This document shows, piece after piece, positions 16,842 to 26,701 of a stretch of 64,000 nucleotides of DNA. Every line of letters begins with the position of its first letter. The stretch's first letter is position 1. Source of the stretch: Leptolyngbya sp. Heron Island J. GTDB taxonomy: Bacteria > Cyanobacteriota > Cyanobacteriia > Phormidesmidales > Phormidesmidaceae. Under the pieces are notes generated by a model. That model searched no databases. It was given only the letters and a program-made list of their open reading frames with translations, and was not told the origin of the DNA. The position numbers and the translations under genes are program-made. The DNA is taken from positions 1 through 64,000 of the forward strand of contig NZ_AWNH01000053.1 of the NCBI RefSeq assembly GCF_000482245.1. The letters are read 5' to 3'.

Positions 16842-18782
16842 ATGAGGCAGCTTCTAAGATGGGCTCAGGGAACTATTAAATCCAGATTTGAGAGCAAAGC
16901 GCGATCCCATTGGATCAACATGTTCCTGGGGCCTGGATTAGCCGCCGCTGGGTTAGGTGTCAGTCTATTTGGTCTAGGTGTATGGGAACCTCTAGAGCAA
17001 ATGGTTTATACAGGGCTATTCCTCACCCGCGATCGTCTCGACGCTCTTGAGTGGGATGACCGTATCGTCGTCATTGCCATTGACAATGCGAGTTTAGAAA
17101 CCTATGGCCCCTACCCCTGGCCTCGCGATCGCTACGCCAACCTCCTCGATCACCTGATGGCAGCACAGCCCGCTGCCATCGGGTTCGACATTCTCATGCC
17201 AGAAACAACTGCCAACGATGCCCAACTGGCAGAAAGTATCCGCTTTAGCAACAACGTGGTGTTGGCCGTTGGCGGTGATGGCCAAGGAAATAGTATTCAG
17301 GTCACATCTACCTTGACAACACCAGCTCAAGGCTTCTTCGACCTCGGCCATGTAAAACACACACCCGATCTCGATGGTCTGAGTCGCCAGAGTTTTCTCT
17401 ACGAGCGCTATCAAGCTTCATTAGCCCCCAGTTTTGCCATTGCCCTACTAGATGTTTATCAACGCACAATTACCAACCTGCTTACAGATACCCCGCTTGC
17501 ACTCTCCACACAATCAGCCAGGTTTTTAGAACAGCCTGAACAGTTTGATCAAAGCAGGCCGATACTGATCAACTGGCCAGGCCTTACCCGACCCGATCAC
17601 AACAAAACAGTATCGCCTCAAGGGCTAACAACCCTCTCCTTTGGCGAAGTCTTAAATAATGACGCCCTGCTCGATCAGCTCCAGAACAAAATTTTACTCG
17701 TAGGCTATACCGCCACTGGGGTCATAGGGTCCGTCCAAGATCCAATCAGAACACCTTTTGAGCAAGATATTCCGACCTCCGGAGTGTATTTACATGCCGC
17801 CATTCTAGATAACTTATTAAACGATCGGTTTCTCAGTCGTCTCCCAAACAGCTGGACACTCGGCTTGATCATCCTCAGCGCCCTGGGCAGCAGCTTGGTA
17901 TTACAGCCTATAGGGCTACGGGGAAGACTCATATTTATGATCGCTCTCATTCCCGCCTGGTTTCTCGTCACTTACCTCGGATTTATCGCCGGTCTGTGGC
18001 TACCCATGGCAGCTCCCATCGGCACAACACTTTTGGGTATGATGTTTCTCCAGGTAGCCGAACAACGAGAACGACAAGCCCTGACCGATCTTTTTGCCAT
18101 CAGTTTATCTCCAGAGATGGCAGACTTTATCTGGAAGCATAAAGATGAACTTCTAACCCAAGGACAAATTCACTCTCAAGAACTCACAGCCACATTATTG
18201 TTTAGTGATATTCGGGGGTTCACAACAATTTCTGAAACACTGCCATCGGAGCAGCTTATCTTTTGGCTAAACCGTTATTTCGAGGTGATGACGGAGTGCA
18301 TTATGGCTCATGGGGGTGTAGTGGACAAATACATTGGCGATGCCATTATGGCAGCATTTGGAGCGCCTGTGTCCCGGTCAGGAGAGGATGCTATTCAACA
18401 AGATGCGTTGGCCGCTGTTAACGCCAGTATGGCCATGGTGAACCGCTTAAAAGATCTCAATCAAGAGTTTGCAGCCCAAGGATTGCCAACCGTTAGATTT
18501 GGCATCGGCCTGCACACAGGTCCGTTAGTCGCTGGCACTGTTGGTAGTCGCCATCGCGCCAACTATTCTCTCTTTGGCGATACGGTCAATATTGCTGCAC
18601 GGCTGCAGGACATGACTAAACAACTGACCAAAAGCTCTCCCTACCCAATTTTGATGAGTGAGGCTACCTATCAACGGGTCGCCAACCACTACGACATCAT
18701 TGCTGAAAAAGCACGAATCCAGCTGCGGGGCCGCACAGCTCAAACCACCGTATATGCCCTCGGTGAACTAGACAACGTCTAG
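16842..18782 (+). CDS. CHASE2-domain class III adenylate cyclase
   Basis: 646-residue membrane receptor that makes cAMP. One N-terminal membrane helix (about 30-55), a CHASE2 extracytoplasmic sensor (about 60-330, with IVVIAIDNASLETYGPYPWP and ILLVGYTATG), three membrane helices (335-410), then the cyclase domain (about 440-640). Metal-binding Asp residues are in LLFSDIRGFTT and KYIGDAIMAAFG. The purine-selecting Lys (VDKYIGD) and Asp (LFGDTVN) fit ATP rather than GTP. The transition-state Asn and Arg are in VNIAARL. It is in a probable operon with the upstream FecR gene. Confidence 0.93.
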   Translation: MRQLLRWAQGTIKSRFESKARSHWINMFLGPGLAAAGLGVSLFGLGVWEPLEQMVYTGLFLTRDRLDALEWDDRIVVIAIDNASLETYGPYPWPRDRYANLLDHLMAAQPAAIGFDILMPETTANDAQLAESIRFSNNVVLAVGGDGQGNSIQVTSTLTTPAQGFFDLGHVKHTPDLDGLSRQSFLYERYQASLAPSFAIALLDVYQRTITNLLTDTPLALSTQSARFLEQPEQFDQSRPILINWPGLTRPDHNKTVSPQGLTTLSFGEVLNNDALLDQLQNKILLVGYTATGVIGSVQDPIRTPFEQDIPTSGVYLHAAILDNLLNDRFLSRLPNSWTLGLIILSALGSSLVLQPIGLRGRLIFMIALIPAWFLVTYLGFIAGLWLPMAAPIGTTLLGMMFLQVAEQRERQALTDLFAISLSPEMADFIWKHKDELLTQGQIHSQELTATLLFSDIRGFTTISETLPSEQLIFWLNRYFEVMTECIMAHGGVVDKYIGDAIMAAFGAPVSRSGEDAIQQDALAAVNASMAMVNRLKDLNQEFAAQGLPTVRFGIGLHTGPLVAGTVGSRHRANYSLFGDTVNIAARLQDMTKQLTKSSPYPILMSEATYQRVANHYDIIAEKARIQLRGRTAQTTVYALGELDNV

Positions 18783-18810
18783 AGCTAGGGAAACTTAGCT
18801 CTAGACGTTG
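18773..18810. terminator. Bidirectional hairpin between cyclase and glmS
   Basis: CAACGTCTAGAGCTA (18773-18787) pairs perfectly with 18796-18810 across an 8-base loop. It overlaps the cyclase stop codon and sits between convergent genes. There is no strong U-tract on either strand, so termination is plausible but not certain. Confidence 0.6.
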
Positions 18811-18844
18811 GAATGTTATTTGGGATGTTAGTAGTGCTGGAACC

Positions 18845-20743
18845 CTATTCAACCGTGACAGACTTAGCCAAGTTACGAGGTTGATCCACATCCAGACCGC
18901 GTCGTTCAGCAATGTGATAAGACAACAGCTGCAACGGTAGCACCGTCAACAGGGGAGAAAGCAGCTCATCTACTCTGGGAATCGGCAGCAGAGTATCAAA
19001 GGTGTGTTCGGCCTCGGGGTCGTTGGCAGGGGCAACACCGATCAGCTGGGCATCACGAGCTTTGGCTTCTTGAGCATTGGAGAGGACTTTGTCATAGACA
19101 GAGCCGGGAACTGCGATCGCAACCACCGGCACCTTGGCATCCAACAGCGCAATCGGTCCATGCTTCATCTCACCCGCCGGATACCCCTCCGCATGGATAT
19201 AGCTAATCTCCTTTAGCTTCAGCGCCCCTTCCAGCGCAATCGGATAGTTAACGCCACGGCCAATAAAGATAAAGTCTTGGGTTTCCGTAAAGTCATGGGC
19301 TAACTCTTCGGTATAGCCATCCTGCTTTTCAATCACATGCTCCATCTGGGTAGGCAGTTGACGCATCGCCTCAATAATTTCAGCCAGCTGCTGCCCTGAC
19401 AGAGTCTGACGTTGATAGGCCAGTTCCAATGCCAGGAAGTAAAACGCCATCAACTGAGCCACAAAGGTCTTGGTAGCCGCTACCCCAATTTCAATACCCG
19501 CATGGGTGGCCACAATATTGGGCACTAAGCGGCCCAGGGAGCTCTCTGGACGGTTGGTAATCCCCAACATGCGGGGAGAAAACGACGCCTCAGCTTTTGC
19601 CTGGCGTCGAGATTGCTCCATATCCAACGCGGCCAGGGTATCTGCTGTTTCACCAGACTGGGTCACCCCAATGGTGAGGGTATTGCCAATCAGCGGGGTC
19701 GGAGCATAGCGAAATTCCGACGCATAGTGGACCACCGTAGGAATATCGGCCAGCTGCTCTAGTAGGTGCTTGCCCACCAAACTCGCGTGCCAGCTGGTGC
19801 CACACGCCAAAATCTGGACATGCTCTAACCCAGCTAGCAAACTGGCATCTAGCCCCAAATTTACTGGTGACTTGTCGCTCTCAGGCGTCCAATCATCAGC
19901 CAGATAGGTTTCCAGGCTAGTACGCACCACACCAGGCTGTTCGTGGATTTCCTTCAGCATAAAATGCTTGAACCCCTGCTTCTCCACCATGGTGGGATTG
20001 ATGCTCAGGGTAATGGGATGCTTCTTCAGACGCCGCCCGTTAAAGTCATAAATCGCTGCCCCTAAAGGCGTCAGCATGGCCAGCTCACCATTATCCAACG
20101 GCAACACCGCACGGGTGTGGGGCACAATTGCAGGCGTATCAGAGGCACAGAATAATTCACCTTGCCCAAAACCAATGGCGAGTGGAGCCTGCTGTCGCAC
20201 CACAATCAACTCATCAGGGAAATCGGTACTAATCACAGCCAGGGCAAACGCACCATCCAAGTCATTCACAGCTTGGCGTACCGCTTCTAGTAGCTCAGAT
20301 TCGTGGACGAGCGGCCCCTCTGCACCCTTTGCTAAATAGTCAGAAATCAAATGGGGAATCACTTCGGTATCGGTTTCAGACTGGAATTCATACCCCTTAG
20401 CAATCAGCCCTTCCCGCAGTTCTCGATAATTTTCGACAATACCGTTTTGTACCACCGCGATGCGATCGCTACCATCAGTATGGGGATGGGCATTATGCTC
20501 TTCGGGTTTGCCATGGGTCGCCCAGCGGGTATGACCAATCCCTAAACGGGCGGGGTCTTCTAAACCATCCAGTTTGTCTTGTAAGTTCTGCAGCTTCCCC
20601 TTAGCTCGCACCCGGTTAAGTTTGCCCTCGCTAATAGTTGCGACCCCGGCTGAGTCATAACCGCGATATTCCAGCTTACGTAATCCTTCAATCAAAATAT
20701 TGCTAGCGGCCCGAGTGCCTACATAGCCAACTATTCCACACAT
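18845..20743 (-). CDS. glmS: Glutamine-fructose-6-phosphate aminotransferase (isomerizing)
   Basis: Makes glucosamine-6-phosphate from fructose-6-phosphate and glutamine, the first step towards UDP-GlcNAc for peptidoglycan and LPS. The start at 20743 gives MCGIVGYVG, placing the catalytic Cys at position 2 for Met removal. AGGAG (20757-20753 on the minus strand) is well placed. The frame extends ten codons further upstream, but that would bury the nucleophile. Domains: class II glutaminase (1-~230, with GHTRWATHG and VQNGIVENY) and two SIS domains (ACGTSWHASL; VTQSGETADTLAAL). The C-terminus, LAKSVTVE, is typical. The length (632 aa) is slightly above the E. coli enzyme. Confidence 0.96.
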   Translation of the reverse strand: MCGIVGYVGTRAASNILIEGLRKLEYRGYDSAGVATISEGKLNRVRAKGKLQNLQDKLDGLEDPARLGIGHTRWATHGKPEEHNAHPHTDGSDRIAVVQNGIVENYRELREGLIAKGYEFQSETDTEVIPHLISDYLAKGAEGPLVHESELLEAVRQAVNDLDGAFALAVISTDFPDELIVVRQQAPLAIGFGQGELFCASDTPAIVPHTRAVLPLDNGELAMLTPLGAAIYDFNGRRLKKHPITLSINPTMVEKQGFKHFMLKEIHEQPGVVRTSLETYLADDWTPESDKSPVNLGLDASLLAGLEHVQILACGTSWHASLVGKHLLEQLADIPTVVHYASEFRYAPTPLIGNTLTIGVTQSGETADTLAALDMEQSRRQAKAEASFSPRMLGITNRPESSLGRLVPNIVATHAGIEIGVAATKTFVAQLMAFYFLALELAYQRQTLSGQQLAEIIEAMRQLPTQMEHVIEKQDGYTEELAHDFTETQDFIFIGRGVNYPIALEGALKLKEISYIHAEGYPAGEMKHGPIALLDAKVPVVAIAVPGSVYDKVLSNAQEAKARDAQLIGVAPANDPEAEHTFDTLLPIPRVDELLSPLLTVLPLQLLSYHIAERRGLDVDQPRNLAKSVTVE

Positions 20744-20929
20744 ATATGATGTCTCCTTTAGCTGTAAATCCAACGATTATGATTTACTGGGTTAGTGATT
20801 AGACTGACAATGCCTGCTGCTAAGTTACTGAACTATCTAAACCCAAATCTAATTTTCCGCCAACGGTCATCCAATTTTGGATGCCATTAGTTCAGACACT
20901 CATTGTTCTTAATACCGTACACAGTCTTT

Positions 20930-21727
20930 ATGGTTGCCACCTTACCCTCCAAAAATGCCAAAAAATTGGAAGCTCGCCTACGGGGATTAGTGGGTAAAGC
21001 CATTCATGACTACACCATGATCGAAGCAAACGACAAGGTGATGGTGTGTTTATCCGGCGGCAAAGACTCCTATACCCTACTGTCATTACTAATGTCGCTG
21101 CAGCGCAGTGCCCCGATTAAATTTGAGCTACTGGCGGTCAACCTGGATCAAAAGCAACCCGACTTTCCAGAGCATGTTTTGCCTGAGTATCTTGCATCTG
21201 CAGGGGTGCCTTATCGCATTGTTGAGGAAGATACCTACAGCACTGTGACCCGCATCATTCCTGAAGGAAAAACGATGTGCGGGCTATGTTCTCGACTGCG
21301 ACGTGGGATTCTTTATCGAGTCGCCAGTGAAGAAGGGGTAACAAAAATAGCTCTGGGACATCACCGGGATGACATTGTCGAGACGCTGTTTTTGAATATG
21401 TTCCACGGTGGCCGCTTAAAAGCCATGCCCCCCAAACTGCGTACGGATGATGGCAAGCACATCGTCATTCGGCCGCTGGCCTACTGTCCGGAAAATGACA
21501 TTGCCCGGTATGCTCGGTATCGAGAGTTTCCCATCATTCCCTGTAATCTGTGTGGTTCCCAAGAGAATCTGCAACGGGCCAACATTAAACGCATGCTACA
21601 GCAGTGGGAAGCAGAGTTTCCTGGACGCACTGACAGCTTATTCCGCAGCATTCAAAATGTCTCCCCATCGCAGTTAGCGGATACAGAACTGTTTGACTTT
21701 AGAGGATTAACCACAGACAGCCATTAA
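20930..21727 (+). CDS. ttcA: tRNA 2-thiocytidine biosynthesis protein TtcA
   Basis: Iron-sulphur-dependent enzyme that thiolates cytidine 32 of certain tRNAs. ATG 20930 is preferred over the TTG opening the frame at 20903. Visible are the PP-loop ATP-binding SGGKDS (residues 42-47), the first Cys pair CGLC (117-120) and the second, CNLC (about 208-211), plus [19 protein letters not shown]. Length (265 aa) is normal. It is divergent from glmS and has no obvious operon partner. Confidence 0.93.
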   Translation: MVATLPSKNAKKLEARLRGLVGKAIHDYTMIEANDKVMVCLSGGKDSYTLLSLLMSLQRSAPIKFELLAVNLDQKQPDFPEHVLPEYLASAGVPYRIVEEDTYSTVTRIIPEGKTMCGLCSRLRRGILYRVASEEGVTKIALGHHRDDIVETLFLNMFHGGRLKAMPPKLRTDDGKHIVIRPLAYCPENDIARYARYREFPIIPCNLCGSQENLQRANIKRMLQQWEAEFPGRTDSLFRSIQNVSPSQLADTELFDFRGLTTDSH

Positions 21728-21751
21728 AAAGCTGCCCCCAGTAGGGGCAGC
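21726..21751 (-). terminator. Intrinsic terminator of the DoxX gene
   Basis: GCTGCCCC (21731-21738) and GGGGCAGC (21744-21751) with a 5-base loop. On the minus strand the stem is followed by five T residues. It sits between convergent ttcA and the DoxX gene and may act on both. Confidence 0.8.
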
Positions 21752-21794
21752 CCTGCAACCCTCGATCGGCTTTGAGATTCAAGAGCTGGAAAGC

Positions 21795-22331
21795 TTAGGA
21801 AGCCACAGGCGTTTTCTCTGCAGATGAAGCTTCAAAACTCTTTTCAAGCTTCATCACTTGCTTAGCCTTAGTCGACAGAGCATTTTTATTAAGCCAGTAG
21901 GTAATCAGTCCATCCACTGAAAATAGTCCGGCTCCATTAACGGCAAAAAATAGGAACACAGCCGCATAAATGGCCGATAGCTCTAAATAGGGCAGGCTCA
22001 GACCGGCTACTTTGATGTGGTGATACATCGCCACACACATCGTACTGAACAGTCCCAATGCGGCGGGGCGCGTCAATAGACCAAAGGCAACTAACGGAGC
22101 ACCAATTAGCTCGGTGTAGGCGGCAACGTAGCTGAGGAAAATGGGGAACGGCAGCCCTAAGTATTCTACGTAGGCAGCAGCAAAGCTCTCAATGTTGGCC
22201 AGTTTATCAAAGCCGTTATGAACCATCATGATGCCAACCATCACTCTGACAATTGACAAGGTTGTCTGGGCTACCAGGTTTAAGTTGACGTTGGGTTTAA
22301 ACAGAGAAACGATTAAGGACTTAGGGGCCAT
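21795..22331 (-). CDS. DoxX family membrane protein
   Basis: 178-residue inner-membrane protein of the DoxX/SURF4-like family with four hydrophobic segments. The family signature region is seen at the start of the first helix (LSIVRVMVGIMMVHNGFDKL) and in the second (YVAAYTELIGAPLVAFGLLTRPAA). The C-terminal tail is Lys/Ser-rich and soluble. Functions in the family vary (quinone-linked redox, oxidative stress) and none can be assigned here. Monocistronic by spacing. Confidence 0.88.
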   Translation of the reverse strand: MAPKSLIVSLFKPNVNLNLVAQTTLSIVRVMVGIMMVHNGFDKLANIESFAAAYVEYLGLPFPIFLSYVAAYTELIGAPLVAFGLLTRPAALGLFSTMCVAMYHHIKVAGLSLPYLELSAIYAAVFLFFAVNGAGLFSVDGLITYWLNKNALSTKAKQVMKLEKSFEASSAEKTPVAS

Positions 22332-22464
22332 GGCTATTGTTAATGTGTCAAACTGGGTTTTTCGTATATTAAAAATTGTAACTAGTTAATTAAGAAAAGC
22401 AAATCCAATTAATTGAAGATTTCCTATGGTTCATTCCCAATCCACAGCAGCAGATTGGCTGAAC

Positions 22465-23187
22465 CTATTGAGATATCGACCTCATCAGGGTGCTGAGAAA
22501 TGCATCAGGTTGTTCCCAAGGGACACGATGGCCAGCTTGTGCAATTTGGCTATGGGTCAGGGTCGGGCATTGCTGCTCTAACATCTGCCCCAACTGGCAA
22601 TAGCGCTGATCGTCTCTGCCTGTGATGTAAGCGATGGGCATTGATAGACCTTGGATCGCGTTAGTTAAGTCATCCATATGCCCTTTCGAGTAAACCTCAA
22701 AAGCGCGGGCAATTTTTTGGCGGTCGAACTCGGCTTCTAAGCGAGGAGTTAAGCAAGGTCTGCCGCAGAAAACGGGGAGGGCATCCCACTCCGCCAGCAA
22801 GTCATCCCAGGGTTCAGAGAGAAACCGATAGGCCCAGGCGCGATCGCGGCTTAGACACTGCTCTTTTTGCAGCGGATGGGCCAGGCCAGTGTCAGCACTG
22901 ACAATCACAGCACCAGCCCACAGCTCAGGTCTGGCTACCAACGCATGCCATGCTAATCGCCCACCCAGAGAATAGCCCAATAGGTATGGCTGATTATGCT
23001 GGGTCGTCATTGCTTGAACCATCTGACAGAAGGACTCAGTCCAGGTCCAACAGTCAACAGCCAGAGTATTCCACAGATTCACCAACTGTATGTGTAAATC
23101 TGGCTCTTTGAGCTGTAATTTCTGGGTGAGCGCACCCCAGACACCAGGCTGTTGCAAATTACCGTGGAGGCACCATAAGGTCTTCAT
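22465..23187 (-). CDS. Alpha/beta hydrolase, MenH-like
   Basis: 240-residue alpha/beta-fold hydrolase. The nucleophile elbow is GYSLGGRLAW (Ser in GxSxG), with the catalytic His in AGHRVPWEQP and an Asp in TGRDDQRY. The motif GYS-GGRLA is characteristic of MenH (SHCHC synthase), which would act in phylloquinone synthesis for photosystem I. The oxyanion region near the N-terminus (LHGNLQQPGVW) is also compatible. Its ATG overlaps the transaldolase stop (ATGA), so they are translationally coupled. MenH is likely but other hydrolases of this family look similar. Confidence 0.8.
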   Translation of the reverse strand: MKTLWCLHGNLQQPGVWGALTQKLQLKEPDLHIQLVNLWNTLAVDCWTWTESFCQMVQAMTTQHNQPYLLGYSLGGRLAWHALVARPELWAGAVIVSADTGLAHPLQKEQCLSRDRAWAYRFLSEPWDDLLAEWDALPVFCGRPCLTPRLEAEFDRQKIARAFEVYSKGHMDDLTNAIQGLSMPIAYITGRDDQRYCQLGQMLEQQCPTLTHSQIAQAGHRVPWEQPDAFLSTLMRSISQ

Positions 23188-23867
23188 TTTACAAAGCTAT
23201 CAGCGGCCCCCATGGCCAGAGCCGAGGCTGCAAAGGCAGCAGTAGCGGCTGCCGTTTGCTCACTGGTAAAAAATGCGGCCGCAATGCCTGGGGAAAAGGT
23301 AAACGTATTGAGTCCCTGAGCAGCTAGATAGGCGATATCCTCCACCTCGCGAATACTGGCTGTCAAAATGCGCATTGAGCTGTTGACACCATTAAGAGCC
23401 TGTTGCATATGGGTTAAGGCCTCTCGACCATTGCGGCCCGCATCGTTAATCCGCCCCAGATAGGGGGCTGCATATTCTGCCCCCAGGGCAGCCGCCACCA
23501 AAATCTGCGGCACTTCATACACAGCCGTCATGGTCACCCGAATACCATCAGCAATCAGGGTCGCTGCCGCCGTTGTCCCCATCTGAGTAATCGGCACTTT
23601 GACCACCACTCGCGGATCAATTTTTGCTAAAGCATGCCCCGTGGCAATTAAAGACTGTTGAGTATCTCCCCAGGTTTGCAGCTGTACCTCCTTAGCCCCC
23701 AGAACAAATGCTTTTGTTGCCAATTTTGTTAGCGAATCAACCGTACATGTAACCTGTGCCCGTTCCAGCAGTAGCGGGTTAGAGGTTACCCCATAAAAAA
23801 TGCCTACGGGTAGCCAGGTTTCCCAGGCAGTGATGTCAGCAGTATCCAAATAAAGACGCAAGTTCAC
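23184..23867 (-). CDS. Transaldolase / fructose-6-phosphate aldolase family protein
   Basis: 227-residue small transaldolase-type TIM barrel. Visible are the N-terminal LRLYLDTADI with GVTSNPLLL, the Schiff-base Lys in VVVKVPIT, and TAVYEVPQILVAAALGAEYAAPYLGRIND. It lacks the length of the classical ~320-residue transaldolase and resembles the TalC/MipB/Fsa group. Whether it acts as transaldolase or as F6P aldolase cannot be told. It overlaps the MenH-like gene by four bases. It is the first gene of the pair. Confidence 0.85.
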   Translation of the reverse strand: MNLRLYLDTADITAWETWLPVGIFYGVTSNPLLLERAQVTCTVDSLTKLATKAFVLGAKEVQLQTWGDTQQSLIATGHALAKIDPRVVVKVPITQMGTTAAATLIADGIRVTMTAVYEVPQILVAAALGAEYAAPYLGRINDAGRNGREALTHMQQALNGVNSSMRILTASIREVEDIAYLAAQGLNTFTFSPGIAAAFFTSEQTAAATAAFAASALAMGAADSFVK

Positions 23868-23924
23868 AGTAGGACTCCAGCAACTGCACCGAGTATTTCA
23901 TACGTGAGGGGGAATGGACGTCTT

Positions 23925-25472
23925 TTAAGCATCAAGCACACCAATTGCTCGCAACATATCCAGATGTTGGTCAACAGGGGCAAGGGTATTTGCCAACACC
24001 ATACCGCTAGCAGCTACAGCCGGTAGCCCAATGCCTGGGAAGGTTGAGTCCCCGCAACACCAAAGATTCTGCACTGGGGTCCGGGGGCCGGGAAAAACAC
24101 CTTGCCCCGCTCGAATGGCGGGACCGTAGGAGCCATGATGGCGGCGAAGAAAACGACCATGGGTGAGGGGGGTGCCCACTAAAGTGACATCACACCGGGA
24201 GCGAATATCCGGAATAATTCGTTCTAAGGCCTGCCACATCACTTGCGATCGCTGTTGTTTTAACTGGGCATACTCAGCACTTTTACGCTCCAGGCCAGCC
24301 CATAAATGATAAGGCTCATTGCCAGGTGTATACACATGAATCGTATGCTTTCCAGCTGGCGCTAAGGTTGGATCAAGCACCGATGGAATTGAGACCAGCA
24401 CTAGATTTTGGGGAGCCTCTATGCCCGGACTCCAATCATTCACCACGATGTAGTGACAGGCTAAATCATCCAGCTCAGCCGCATTAATCCCCAGATGTAA
24501 ATGCATAAAGCTGTCACACTCAGGTGTGGCCTGCCGTTTTCGCAGAAACCCTTTGAATTTGGACGGCAGCGACGGCAACAGTTTCAAGGTGTCCCAAACT
24601 GACGCATTGGAGATGACTGCTTTGGTCGCCTGTATCTCCTGACCATGGCGTAAGCGTACCCCAACTGCCTTATCTCCCTCTAATAAAATCTCTTCAATGT
24701 GGGCATTGAGCTTGATTTCACCACCATATTTCTGGATCCCGCGCCCCAGCGCAGCCACCAGAGCCCCACTGCCTCCTTGGGGATAGTCGAGCTGAACCCC
24801 CGGACGGTACCAGTCGGCAAACATAAAAGCAACTTCAGCTGCAATCGTTCCCGTAGCGGGCAAACCAGAGAGCAGAAAACACAGCATATCTAGCCAGTGG
24901 CGGGCAAAGTCATCATGCACAACGCCATCCATAATGCGACTAAAGGGACCCGTTAGACGAGCCACCTGCCAGCCCTGTTTAAACAAAGAGGGCAGAAAAT
25001 GCCCCACCGTCTGCACAACCTTCAAATCAAATCGCATTGCCGCTGGCGGTAAAGCAATCGCCGCAGCACCTAAGGGCTGCATAATCTGTTGTAGATGTCG
25101 CCACTCTCGCACCGCCTCTTCTCCGCGCAGTGTTTGCAGAACACCACAGAACTGCTCGGCACCCACCGTAGTATTAAAATCTCCTTCTGGCAAACAACAT
25201 CCCCAGGTGTTGTAATTCAGCCATGAGACATCTTCCTCAATGGCATCTAACACCTGTCTCAGGGGATTGGGCGATGGGCTATAGGATAGACCTGAATAGA
25301 GAGAGGGACCAGAGTCAAAGAAGAATCCGCCTCGATTAAAACCGTGGGCGGCACCACCGGCAATACCGTGGCTTTCACATACCACAACATCATAGCCATA
25401 GCGAGCCAGCAGCGCTGCACAACAAAGTCCACCTATGCCGCTGCCAATTACAACAATTTCCGTACGCTCCAT
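23925..25472 (-). CDS. FAD-dependent carotenoid isomerase/desaturase-like oxidoreductase
   Basis: 515-residue flavoprotein of the phytoene desaturase/CrtISO superfamily. The N-terminal FAD-binding Rossmann motif is VVIGSGIGGLCCAALLARYG. It is followed by GGAAHGF, FDSGPSLYSGLSYSP and, at the C-terminus, the flavin-binding NLWCCGDSTFPGIGLPAV. The ESH-GGAAH signature distinguishes it from CrtP/CrtQ and from the main CrtH (sll0033) group, so I leave the symbol blank. Likely acts on a carotenoid or related prenyl lipid at the membrane. No carotenoid genes are adjacent. Confidence 0.8.
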   Translation of the reverse strand: MERTEIVVIGSGIGGLCCAALLARYGYDVVVCESHGIAGGAAHGFNRGGFFFDSGPSLYSGLSYSPSPNPLRQVLDAIEEDVSWLNYNTWGCCLPEGDFNTTVGAEQFCGVLQTLRGEEAVREWRHLQQIMQPLGAAAIALPPAAMRFDLKVVQTVGHFLPSLFKQGWQVARLTGPFSRIMDGVVHDDFARHWLDMLCFLLSGLPATGTIAAEVAFMFADWYRPGVQLDYPQGGSGALVAALGRGIQKYGGEIKLNAHIEEILLEGDKAVGVRLRHGQEIQATKAVISNASVWDTLKLLPSLPSKFKGFLRKRQATPECDSFMHLHLGINAAELDDLACHYIVVNDWSPGIEAPQNLVLVSIPSVLDPTLAPAGKHTIHVYTPGNEPYHLWAGLERKSAEYAQLKQQRSQVMWQALERIIPDIRSRCDVTLVGTPLTHGRFLRRHHGSYGPAIRAGQGVFPGPRTPVQNLWCCGDSTFPGIGLPAVAASGMVLANTLAPVDQHLDMLRAIGVLDA

Positions 25473-25836
25473 GCACCTACCGTTTTTACTGCTAAGGGAA
25501 TTGTCATCTCCCTGGCCTCAAATTGCTAGAGGCATGCCGCCGTCTCACCGAGAGAACAACAGACACAAGACAACCAACCTCAGCCCCAGAAAACATCAGC
25601 GTGCAATCAAGCAAAATAAAGCCAATCATAGTAAGACCACTCCAGTTAGCAGAGCAGCTTTGCTGGAGTGGCCCTAGTATAGGCGCTTTTAAATGAACCG
25701 GTTCGGTATTGAACTTCAGAGGGTCCTAAACTCTGAAGACTGAAATTAGTTTATCGGAGTAATCGTGTTAATTCGATGATGTAGCAATAAAACGCCAACG
25801 TCGCTTGCAAAACTTCAAAAACACGAGCTTAGTTGT
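25473..25836. other. Intergenic region with a hairpin
   Basis: 364 bp between two minus-strand genes. Contains CCACTCCAG (25637-25645) inverted at 25663-25671 with a 17-base loop and no U-tract. Otherwise no gene, promoter or RNA was recognised. Confidence 0.4.
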
Positions 25837-26631
25837 TTACCAAGGCAATCGACTGCCATCCCATGAGAAAAACGAGCCGTTATCGGTCAGGGTGACAGTC
25901 CCTAAAACCTGCATCAGGAGTCCCACTGTTTTCTCAACTGGGAAAAGCTTTTCAGGGGGCACACCTTGCTGAAAAGGCTCTGACAAACGGGTATCTGTGG
26001 TGCCAGGATGGAGCAGCACAATGGCCGTTTGCTTACTGCGTCGACTGTATTCGATGGCAGCTGTTTTTAGGAACATGTTCAAGGCGGCTTTAGATGCTCG
26101 ATAGCCATACCAGCCACCGAGGCGATTATCTTCAATACTGCCGATTTTGGCTGAGATGGTGGCAAAAATATTGGGCTTTTTATGGTTCAACAGGGGTAGC
26201 AGATATTTGGCAAGCAGGGCGGCACCAATGCTATTGACCTGGAAGTAGCGCATCAGATTATCTGTCTGCAGCTGTCGCAGTGCCTTTTCAGGGGTAATAG
26301 TGCCATCGTGCAAAAAGCCAACGCAGTTAATTACAAAATGGAGTTCAGGGGTCATGGTTTTAAGCTCGACTAAACCTTGTTCAATCTGAGACTCCTCAGT
26401 TAAATCCATTGCTATGCAGTGGAGCCGGTCCTGGGTTTGGGCCAGCTGTAATAGCTCCGTTGCAGCGGCCACGGTGCGGTATGTCGCAAAGATCTGATCA
26501 AAACGTTCATCGTTGAGTAGCTGCTTGACAAAGCCAAGACCAATACCACGGTTGCCACCAACTACTAGGGCGTGCCCCGACTGCATGGCCTCAAAAATGG
26601 GAGGTGAACTTGTTCTTAATTGATCAGTCAT
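25837..26631 (-). CDS. Short-chain dehydrogenase/reductase (C-factor-like)
   Basis: 264-residue NAD(P)-dependent SDR. The start at 26631 (MTDQLRTSSPP) is chosen because the longer frame (to 26952) would overlap the divergent NudC gene. The cofactor motif is VVGGNRGIGLGF, the structural motif INCVGFLH, and the catalytic motif YGYRASKAALN (Tyr and Lys), with an upstream Ser in ATISAKIGS. After the Lys comes VLLHPGTTDTRLSEPF. This pattern resembles CsgA/C-factor-like SDRs. The substrate is unknown. Confidence 0.87.
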   Translation of the reverse strand: MTDQLRTSSPPIFEAMQSGHALVVGGNRGIGLGFVKQLLNDERFDQIFATYRTVAAATELLQLAQTQDRLHCIAMDLTEESQIEQGLVELKTMTPELHFVINCVGFLHDGTITPEKALRQLQTDNLMRYFQVNSIGAALLAKYLLPLLNHKKPNIFATISAKIGSIEDNRLGGWYGYRASKAALNMFLKTAAIEYSRRSKQTAIVLLHPGTTDTRLSEPFQQGVPPEKLFPVEKTVGLLMQVLGTVTLTDNGSFFSWDGSRLPW

Positions 26632-26701
26632 GAAATCGGCATAGGGGGTTAATCGAGCATTAGCGTAAGATAGCGCAGGCAGTTTGCACAGACCACACAG
26701 C

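Noticed and set aside
25637-25671. Hairpin as terminator for the SDR gene
   Set aside because: The loop is 17 bases and there is no T-run on either strand, so I only mention it.
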